A model generated the notes under the pieces. It was given only the letters and a program-made list of their open reading frames with translations, was not told the origin of the DNA and did no database searches. From positions 1 through 7,086 of the forward strand of contig CAMLNE010000230.1 in the NCBI GenBank assembly GCA_946481265.1: DNA of 7,086 nt, given 5' to 3'. This DNA comes from an uncultured Panacagrimonas sp. (GTDB lineage: Bacteria > Pseudomonadota > Gammaproteobacteria > Nevskiales > Nevskiaceae). Below, piece by piece: positions 1-5,753 of this stretch. Made by a program: the position numbers and the translations under genes. Each line of letters starts with the position of its first letter. The first letter of the stretch is position 1.

Positions 1-43
1 GGCGTTCGAGCCGCTGCAGGTCGAGGATGCCGCCGCCGCGCGT
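1..43 (-). other. In-frame continuation of the helicase reading frame after the TAG stop
   Basis: Reading on in the same frame after the TAG gives fourteen sense codons, TRGGGILDLQRLER, up to the window edge. A stretch with a GG..DL..LE pattern is what AddA/UvrD-type helicases usually show just before motif V. The other two frames give Arg/Ala/Ser-rich or Pro/Arg-rich strings with no helicase character. This suggests one nonsense change (for example CAG, GAG or TAC to TAG) or a base error rather than a frameshift. The stretch is short and in GC-rich DNA, where open frames are common by chance, so the support is moderate. Confidence 0.45.
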
Positions 44-2212
44 CTACTCGCGCAGGCAGCGAATCGCCTGGCTCACATCGTCCAGCGCCGCGAGCGTGCA
101 GGCGGCCGGTCCGCCCAGGAGCGTCCACACCGCTTCGCTGCGGTCGGCCAGCTCCGCACGCAACGCGCGGTTCGCCGCGGTCGTGTCGAGCGCGTCCTGC
201 AGCGCCTGCAGGCGGCGTCGGCCGTCGGCATCGAGCGCGTCCCCGGCGAGCGCGCGCGCGATGCGCTGCGGCCAGGCCAGATCGCTGCAGCCGCGCGACA
301 GCACCACCAGCTGCGCCCAGCTCAGGCCGACGAAGGGCGCGCGCAGCAGCACCGCCCAGGCCAGGCGGTCTTCCGGATGCCATAGCGCACGAGCCAGCCA
401 GATCAGGTCGCGCACCTCGGGCAGCGCCGCCAGCGGATCGATGTCCTGGCAGGCCGGCGTCAGGCCCTGCGCACGCAGGGCGCGGATCACCGGTTCAAGG
501 TGGCGCCGGGCGCGCGCCAGCACCACCACGCTGCGCTCCGGCGAAACCCGTCGCGCCGCCTCCGCGGCGGCAGCCACCGCCTCCTCCTGCGCGCTCGCGC
601 ATACGGCGAGGCCGACGCCGCCCTCGTCCGCGGCGGCGCGCAGCGCCACGCTGGGCGCGAAGGCCACCGCCCCGCGCAGCAGGTCGGCGCGCGCCGGAAA
701 GATGCGCGTGAAGGCCGCGTTGAACCAGTCGACGACCGCGGGCTGCGAGCGGAAATTCGCGCTCAGGCGCAGGCGCCGCAACGGCAGCGCGCCGATGCGC
801 TGCTCGTCCCACAGGCGCAGGAACAGGCGCACCTCGGCCTTGCGGAATGCGTAGATCGACTGCTGCGGATCGCCGACCAGGAACAGCGAGCGGCCATCGC
901 CCGGCGTCCAGGCGGCGGTCAGGCTCTGCAACAGACGCAGCTGCGTCTCGCTGGTGTCCTGCATCTCGTCGACCAGCAGGTGGCGGATGCGACGATCGGC
1001 CGACAGCAGCGCATCGCCGACGCCACCGGCCGGGCGCAGCGCCTGCAGCGCCGACTGCGCGAGCTGCGGGAAGTCCGCCTGCTGGGCCTCGGCAAAGCTC
1101 ACGCGCAAGTGCGCGGCCAGGCGCCGCAGCACGCGCAGCCAGGCGCTGCGCAGCTCGCACAGCTCGGCCGGCAGTTCGGCGTCGGGCAGCACACAGACCG
1201 CGCGCGCGGCGCGCACCAGCGCCTCGTTGTCCTGTTCGGATTCGAGCAGCGCCTTGAACGCCTGCGTGTACGGCTGGCGCGGGGCAAAGCCGCTGTCGAT
1301 CCGCACGCCCTTGGGCTTGCGTAGGGTGCGCTCGCCGCTGCGCGTGAGCAGCACGTCGGCGATGCGGCGCAGCGTCGCGCACTGGCTGCGGTCGGCATCC
1401 GGCCAACCGGGCAACCCGTCGGCCCAGGCGAGCAGCGTGTGCTGGCCCGCGCCCTCGCGCAGCAGGGCGACCAGCCGGTCGCGCTGTGCCGCATCCAGGC
1501 TGTCTTCGAACTCGCGCAATGCCGGCTCGATCAGCGCGGACAGCACCCGTGCGTCCTGGGCGCGCCAGTCCTGCTCGCTGCCCGACGCGGCCGCGTGCAT
1601 CCACTGCTCGCGCCGAGCGAGCAGCGCCGACAACGGCTCGACCAGCCGGTCGAGGCGGTTGCCGGCCAGGCGCAGCACGCGCGCCAGGGCCTCGCGATCC
1701 TCGGCCGGCACCGAGGCGTCCTCGAGCTCCTCGAACAGGCGCGTGATCGCGTCCAGGTACAGGCTGCGTGCGTCCTCGGCGACGCCGATGCCGCCGCCCA
1801 GGCCCGATAGCAGCGGCAGCTGTGCGCCAAGCTGCGCGCAGAACGCATCGATGGTCAGCGCGCCGAGCCGCGCGGGCTGCGCGAGCAGCTGCCAGTCGTG
1901 CTGCGCATCGCGATCCAGCACGGCGCGTGCGCTGGCTCGCAGTGCCTGCTCGTGGGCATCGCCGGTCGCCTCGTCGCGCTGCGCGGCGCGCAGCACCTCG
2001 AGCACGCGCGTGCGGATCTCGGCCGCCGCCTTGTTGGTGAAGGTGATGGCCACCACCTGCTCGGGCGCTTCCACCGTGGCCAGCGCGCACAGCAGGCGAT
2101 GCACCAGCAGGCCGGTCTTGCCGGAGCCGGCCGGCGCCATCACCAGCGCGTGCTGCGACAGGTCCAGCGCCGCGGCCCGATCCGCCGCATCCGGCAGCAC
2201 GGCACTGCTCAC
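44..2212 (-). CDS. AddA/RecB-like UvrD-family helicase, closed early by an in-frame TAG
   Basis: Superfamily 1 DNA helicase, the expected motor partner of the AddB-like nuclease just upstream, for resecting double-strand DNA breaks. The 722-residue product shows the Walker A motif AGSGKT (residues 28-33), motif Ia ITFTNKAAAEI (56-66), an AddA/RecB-type TIDAFC (120-125), motif II DEMQDT (415-420), motif III VGDPQQSIYAF (446-456) and motif IV around SANFRS (484-489). Residues 612-630 resemble the 2B region. Motifs V and VI (usually near HKAKGLEF and ALTRA) and any C-terminal RecB-like nuclease are absent, because TAG at 46-44 ends the frame; relatives usually exceed 1000 residues. The GTG start at 2212 is chosen because it overlaps the upstream TGA as GTGA, sits 27 codons before Walker A and has no clear Shine-Dalgarno of its own, which suggests translational coupling. 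The family call is firm. Whether the gene works is doubtful: it may be a pseudogene, or the stop may be a sequencing error. Confidence 0.88.
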   Translation of the reverse strand: MSSAVLPDAADRAAALDLSQHALVMAPAGSGKTGLLVHRLLCALATVEAPEQVVAITFTNKAAAEIRTRVLEVLRAAQRDEATGDAHEQALRASARAVLDRDAQHDWQLLAQPARLGALTIDAFCAQLGAQLPLLSGLGGGIGVAEDARSLYLDAITRLFEELEDASVPAEDREALARVLRLAGNRLDRLVEPLSALLARREQWMHAAASGSEQDWRAQDARVLSALIEPALREFEDSLDAAQRDRLVALLREGAGQHTLLAWADGLPGWPDADRSQCATLRRIADVLLTRSGERTLRKPKGVRIDSGFAPRQPYTQAFKALLESEQDNEALVRAARAVCVLPDAELPAELCELRSAWLRVLRRLAAHLRVSFAEAQQADFPQLAQSALQALRPAGGVGDALLSADRRIRHLLVDEMQDTSETQLRLLQSLTAAWTPGDGRSLFLVGDPQQSIYAFRKAEVRLFLRLWDEQRIGALPLRRLRLSANFRSQPAVVDWFNAAFTRIFPARADLLRGAVAFAPSVALRAAADEGGVGLAVCASAQEEAVAAAAEAARRVSPERSVVVLARARRHLEPVIRALRAQGLTPACQDIDPLAALPEVRDLIWLARALWHPEDRLAWAVLLRAPFVGLSWAQLVVLSRGCSDLAWPQRIARALAGDALDADGRRRLQALQDALDTTAANRALRAELADRSEAVWTLLGGPAACTLAALDDVSQAIRCLRE

Positions 2213-4875
2213 GGCGCGTCCGTCTCGTCGTCGTCGGCGCTGGCGCCCGCCAGGGCCAGCAGGTCGGCGTAGGACGAGCGCTCGTTCACGCGCGCGTCGA
2301 TCCACGCCGCACCGCCCAGAAAGCCGCGCGCGGCGCCCTCCATCGCCAGGCGCCACTGCCCGAGCCGCTCGTCCCAGTCCGTGCGCAGGTCGGCCAGCGG
2401 TTCCTCGCGCAGCTTGCGCCGCCAGCTGGTCAGCGCCACCAGCGCCGGATGCCCATCCTTGACGTGGCCGAAGCAGATGCCGTCGACCTGCGGGATGCCC
2501 GCGGCCCGGGTGGCGGCGTGGCTCGCATACAGCGGCAGCTGCGGCTCCAGCGGCCGCTCCACCTTCCAGCCGCGCGGATCGGCTTCGCGGCCGGTCTTGT
2601 AGTCGATCACCAGCCAGCGTTCGCCCAGCGGCGTCTGCACGCAGTCCACCCGGTCCAGGCGCAGGCGCAGCTGCAGGCCGGCCACCTGCGGTTCGGCCCG
2701 CACCTCGCGCATTTCCACGCGGAAAGGATCCAGGCGCTCGCGCTCGTGCTGCAGCCATTGCAGGACCACGTCGCGCGCACGCGCCGCCTCCAGCGCGCGC
2801 ACGACCTTGCCGAAGTCGGCCGCGGGCAGCAGCCGGTCCAGGCGCGCCGCGACCAGGGCGTCGACACGCCCGGTCAGCGTGGCCTCGTCGGCCGCCGCCA
2901 GGCCCGCGCTGTCGCGCAGCAGGCCCCAGGCGTCCTCCAGCACCGCGTGCACGAGCTTGCCCTGCACGCGCGCGTCGAGGCCGCGCACGGGCTGCGCCAG
3001 CGGCTCGATGCCGAGGCGGTAGCGGCAGAACGCGAAGAACGGCGATTCGAACCAGGCGCGGAACAGCGCGCTGTCGGGCCGCAGTGCGGCCTGTTCGACG
3101 TCATCGACCGCCGGCACCTCGTCAGCCAGCGGCCACTCGGCCGCGCTGCGGACATCCGACAGCGCGGCCTCCAGCGCCGAGACGCGCCGAGCCGGCGTCA
3201 CGCGCGTCCATCCGGCGTCGACGCCGCCGAACAGGCTCGACGGCTGCAACTGCGCGCCGCGCGCGTCGACCGCCGGCATGCACACCCGCACCTCGGGTGC
3301 GCAGCCACCCAGCAGTCGCGCCGCCTGCGCCTGGGCGCGTGCCAGCCAGGCCTCGGGCGAGGCCTCGGCCACGCCGGCGCGGCGCTGCAGGTCCAGCGGC
3401 AGGAAGGGCGTGGGCCGGGCCAGCGGCGGGACCTGCGCGGCGGTGGCGCCAAACACGTAGAGCAGGTCGCAGGACAGCGCGGCCGCCTCGTCGAGCGTGG
3501 TGATCAGCAGCGGCTGCGCGTGTTCCACGCGCGGCGCGAACGGGGTGCCGCGCGCCAGCTCCGCCAGCCAGTCGCGCGCGCTGGACGCCGGCACCCGCCC
3601 GAGCTGCGCGTCGAGCGTGCCGAGCCGGTCGAACAGGCCCCGCGCCGCATGCACCGCCTGGTAGGTCTGCGAGTCGAGCGCATCCGCGCCGGGCCAGCCG
3701 AGCGCTTCGGCCAGCGCGCGAAAATGCGCGGCCCACTGGCTGGGCAGCGCACGCGACGGCGCCGCGGACAGGCAGCCGATGAAGGCTTCGAACGGCGCGG
3801 CCAGCACCGGCGGCAGCAGCGCGGCGACGCGTGCAAGCGATACACGCGGCCTGCCCTCCTCGCGCAGCCGGGCGTCGGCGTGCGCGGTGTGCGCGCGCTC
3901 GGTCTCGGTCCACAGGCTGGTCGACAGCAGCACCCGGCTGAGCAGCTCGGAGGCGTTGCCCTCGGCGCGCAGCTGCAGCAGCGCGAACAGGATGTCGACC
4001 TGTGCCTGCGCATTCAGGCGCAGGCCGCGCTCCCAGCGCCAGGGCAGCGCGCCCTCGCCCGCCGCCGCCCAGGGCGCCAGCAGGTCACGCAGCACCGACT
4101 CGCCCAGTTCGCGCTGCGCATCCGGATCCGGCAGCGCGAACACGATGCGCGGCGGCAGTCCCTCGCCACAGGCCTGCAGGCGCTCGCGGACCTCGTGCAC
4201 CGCCTGCCGCCACTGGTCCTCCTCGTCGGGCAGAACCTGGTGCAGAACGCGCGGGGCCAGCGGCGGCGCGGATCGGATCTGGATGCGGGTGCCGCGCGCG
4301 GCCAGCGCGTCGAGCACCGCCTGCTCGCTGGGCGCCAGCGGCGCCACGAAGCCGGCCAAGTGGATCGCCGCCGGCACCGCGACGTCGCCTGCCGCGACGC
4401 GCTGTGCCACCTCGGCCGCGATGTCCGCGCCGGTCAGCCAGCGGTTCTGGTGCATGCGGCGCGACACGTGCTGGCGCCAGCGGCGGAAGGCCTGGTGCTC
4501 GTCCTGCCAGGCCGGCGCCGTTTCGAGGTCGATGGCATGGCGGCGCAAGATCTGGTCGGCCCGCCGCGCCTCGCGCGCGGCCGCCTGGGGCGCCAGCAGC
4601 GCGGCACCCGCCTCGTCGCGCTCCACCGCCTCGCGCCACAGCACCAGCTCCTGCGCGCTGCTCAGCAGCTGCGCGTCCGGCCAGCCCGCGGTCCAGGTGT
4701 CGATCAGCCAGCGCGACAGGGTGGTGATGCGCGGCGCCTCCCACACCGCGTCGCCAGCGCGTGAGCGCGCCAGACTGGCGTCCTCGCGCAGGCCGCGCGC
4801 GAGGCGCTCGGTGGCGGCGAGGGTGAGAACCTCTGGCGAAGCGGCGGCGTCGGCGCGGGATGCCTCGCCGCTCAT
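2209..4875 (-). CDS. AddB-like PD-(D/E)XK nuclease protein (probable DNA repair protein family)
   Basis: An 888-residue protein matching the roughly 900-residue proteobacterial 'probable DNA repair protein' family related to AddB; it should act with the adjacent helicase on double-strand DNA ends. The N-terminal two thirds is an inactivated helicase-like scaffold with no Walker A motif, which is normal for this family. The C-terminal RecB-type nuclease is complete by motif: GxxxH at G639/H643 followed by LE, acidic DRVD at 741-744, IDYKTG with D758 and K760, and Q779xxxY783. The AddB iron-sulfur ligands are missing: the expected first Cys is S611 (SPFFAF), and the C-terminal CxxCx5C is S867, A870, A876 within SSYADLLALA. 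The ATG at 4875 lies ten bases after the fdxA stop. No strong Shine-Dalgarno is seen, so it may be read through from fdxA. The end overlaps the helicase GTG. The 771-codon open frame opposite it is a GC artefact. Confidence 0.9.
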   Translation of the reverse strand: MSGEASRADAAASPEVLTLAATERLARGLREDASLARSRAGDAVWEAPRITTLSRWLIDTWTAGWPDAQLLSSAQELVLWREAVERDEAGAALLAPQAAAREARRADQILRRHAIDLETAPAWQDEHQAFRRWRQHVSRRMHQNRWLTGADIAAEVAQRVAAGDVAVPAAIHLAGFVAPLAPSEQAVLDALAARGTRIQIRSAPPLAPRVLHQVLPDEEDQWRQAVHEVRERLQACGEGLPPRIVFALPDPDAQRELGESVLRDLLAPWAAAGEGALPWRWERGLRLNAQAQVDILFALLQLRAEGNASELLSRVLLSTSLWTETERAHTAHADARLREEGRPRVSLARVAALLPPVLAAPFEAFIGCLSAAPSRALPSQWAAHFRALAEALGWPGADALDSQTYQAVHAARGLFDRLGTLDAQLGRVPASSARDWLAELARGTPFAPRVEHAQPLLITTLDEAAALSCDLLYVFGATAAQVPPLARPTPFLPLDLQRRAGVAEASPEAWLARAQAQAARLLGGCAPEVRVCMPAVDARGAQLQPSSLFGGVDAGWTRVTPARRVSALEAALSDVRSAAEWPLADEVPAVDDVEQAALRPDSALFRAWFESPFFAFCRYRLGIEPLAQPVRGLDARVQGKLVHAVLEDAWGLLRDSAGLAAADEATLTGRVDALVAARLDRLLPAADFGKVVRALEAARARDVVLQWLQHERERLDPFRVEMREVRAEPQVAGLQLRLRLDRVDCVQTPLGERWLVIDYKTGREADPRGWKVERPLEPQLPLYASHAATRAAGIPQVDGICFGHVKDGHPALVALTSWRRKLREEPLADLRTDWDERLGQWRLAMEGAARGFLGGAAWIDARVNERSSYADLLALAGASADDDETDAP

Positions 4876-4885
4876 GAGCCGCGGA

Positions 4886-5209
4886 TCAGCGTTCCAGCAG
4901 CTTGAGCTTGTCCGGCTTGCCGTCCCAGTCCTTGGCGTCCGCCGGCGCGTCCTTGCGCTCGGTGATCACCGGCCAGTCCTTGGACAGCTCCGCGTTGAGC
5001 GGCTTGAAATGCGCATGCTCGGCCTTGAGATCGTCCTCCGCGAAGATCGCGTTGGCGGGGCACTCGGGCTCGCACAGCGTGCAGTCGATGCACTCTTCCG
5101 GATCGATCACCAGGAAATTCGGCCCTTCGTGGAAGCAGTCGACCGGGCACACTTCAACGCAGTCGGTGTACTTGCACTTGATGCAGTTTTCGGTGACGAC
5201 GAAAGTCAT
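4886..5209 (-). CDS. fdxA: 7Fe-8S ferredoxin FdxA
   Basis: A small cytoplasmic electron carrier of 107 residues, very close to Azotobacter vinelandii ferredoxin I in length and in sequence recalled from memory. Cysteines fall at 9, 12, 17, 21, 25, 40, 43, 46 and 50. By analogy with FdI (one residue less without Met), C9, C17 and C50 should bind the [3Fe-4S] cluster and C21, C40, C43 and C46 the [4Fe-4S] cluster. The conserved C-terminal tail is present, with DWDG and a final LER. The ATG at 5209 is chosen over an upstream in-frame codon because the protein then begins MTFVVTENC like other FdxA, and AGGA sits six bases before it. It has its own leader, so it is probably transcribed separately from the chp genes and possibly into the nuclease gene ten bases downstream. 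Its physiological partner cannot be told from the context. Confidence 0.96.
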   Translation of the reverse strand: MTFVVTENCIKCKYTDCVEVCPVDCFHEGPNFLVIDPEECIDCTLCEPECPANAIFAEDDLKAEHAHFKPLNAELSKDWPVITERKDAPADAKDWDGKPDKLKLLER

Positions 5210-5215
5210 GGTGAA

Positions 5216-5219
5216 TCCT
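5216..5219 (-). promoter_or_regulatory. Shine-Dalgarno of fdxA
   Basis: AGGA on the minus strand, six bases upstream of the ATG at 5209. It settles the start at MTFVV rather than at the longer in-frame extension, which would begin inside the intergenic leader. Confidence 0.7.
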
Positions 5220-5242
5220 GAAGCAACGACGTGGGGCTGACG

Positions 5243-5248
5243 ATTGTA
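5243..5248 (-). promoter_or_regulatory. Candidate -10 box for fdxA
   Basis: TACAAT on the minus strand, one mismatch from TATAAT, in a short AT-rich patch in otherwise very GC-rich DNA. It lies 33 bases before the fdxA ATG, giving a short leader of roughly 25-30 bases that holds the Shine-Dalgarno. No good -35 (TTGACA-like) is seen 16-18 bases upstream; the bases there are GC-rich. It is therefore a weak or activator-dependent promoter, or a chance match. Confidence 0.35.
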
Positions 5249-5268
5249 GTACCAGCGGCCGCCCACCG

Positions 5269-5289
5269 CGATCCGTCCGATCGCCGGAC
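5269..5289. repeat. Two overlapping small inverted repeats between chpC and fdxA
   Basis: GTCCG (5275-5279) pairs with CGGAC (5285-5289) across five bases, and CGATC (5269-5273) pairs with GATCG (5279-5283) across five bases. The two stems share bases, so only one could form at a time. It lies just past the chpC stop, where a terminator might be, but there is no T-run, so an intrinsic terminator is not supported. Five-base stems can arise by chance. Confidence 0.3.
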
Positions 5290-5297
5290 CACGCCTT

Positions 5298-5753
5298 TCA
5301 GGCCAGGCCGGCGAGTTGCGTCTCGATCTGCCCGAGGTCCGGGATCACCGCTTCCTGCCCCCCCATGCGCACGCGCGACAGCACCAGTTCCTGGCGATCG
5401 CCCGGCAGCAGGTTCACCGCGCCGATGGTGCCGCGGTTGATCGAGATCAGGTGCGGGTGCCCCTGTGCCAGCAGCGCGAAGCTGCCGCCGCCCATGCGCC
5501 GGCCGATCGGGTTGACGATGACGATGCGCGAGCGCTTGCCGACCTCGGGCCGCGCCTGGCCGCCGAGCGCCTCGAACGACAGCACCGGGATGCGCCGCTC
5601 GGCCGTGGCGTGCCAGCCCGCCAGCCAGGCGGGCGCATCGGCTGCGGCCGGCTCGAAGCGGTCGACCGCGGTGACCTCGGCAACGGCGGCGTTGGGCAGC
5701 AGCAGGTAGTCGCCCACGAGCTGGATCATCACCGCGTAGAGCGCGTCGGTCAT
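5298..5753 (-). CDS. chpC: CheW-like adaptor protein, ChpC type
   Basis: A single CheW-like domain filling nearly all of a 151-residue cytoplasmic protein. CheW-like proteins bridge chemoreceptors and the CheA-type kinase. The N-terminal half has the [11 protein letters not shown] strand pattern followed by APAWLAGW, typical of ChpC, and the middle has [10 protein letters not shown], the usual core strand. No membrane segment or catalytic motif is seen. The ATG at 5753 overlaps the ChpA stop as ATGA and has a strong GAGGAG-type Shine-Dalgarno within the chpA end, so the two are surely co-transcribed and coupled. Placement directly after a ChpA-type kinase favours ChpC over PilI, the other CheW-like protein of these systems, which normally lies upstream of the receptor gene. 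It probably tunes signalling that controls type IV pili (twitching, surface sensing). Confidence 0.8.
   Translation of the reverse strand: MTDALYAVMIQLVGDYLLLPNAAVAEVTAVDRFEPAAADAPAWLAGWHATAERRIPVLSFEALGGQARPEVGKRSRIVIVNPIGRRMGGGSFALLAQGHPHLISINRGTIGAVNLLPGDRQELVLSRVRMGGQEAVIPDLGQIETQLAGLA

Noticed and set aside
304..311. GCTGGTGG (E. coli Chi) on the minus strand, with a second copy at 2436-2443
   Set aside because: Chi sequences differ among bacteria, two copies in 7 kb are expected by chance in GC-rich coding DNA, and each simply encodes ordinary residues.
954..2462. A 502-codon plus-strand open frame opposite the helicase gene
   Set aside because: Its Ser/Arg/Ala-rich composition and lack of motifs mark it as the shadow of the helicase gene, whose helicase motifs are unmistakable.
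2213..2758. N-terminal extension of the helicase frame upstream of the GTG
   Set aside because: The extension lies wholly within the nuclease gene in another frame, is Ala/Arg/Gly-rich and has no domain; the GTGA overlap is the natural start.
2449..4764. A 771-codon open frame on the plus strand opposite the AddB-like gene
   Set aside because: It is Arg/Gln/Ala/Gly-rich with no recognisable domain and mirrors a well-supported gene. Long antisense frames are expected in DNA with GC-rich third positions.
5210..5266. Longer fdxA start adding nineteen residues
   Set aside because: FdxA proteins begin at the Met before TFVVTENC, and a good AGGA precedes that ATG; the extra residues come from the promoter and leader.
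5269..5289. Intrinsic terminator after chpC
   Set aside because: The stems are only five base pairs and no T-run follows on either strand.
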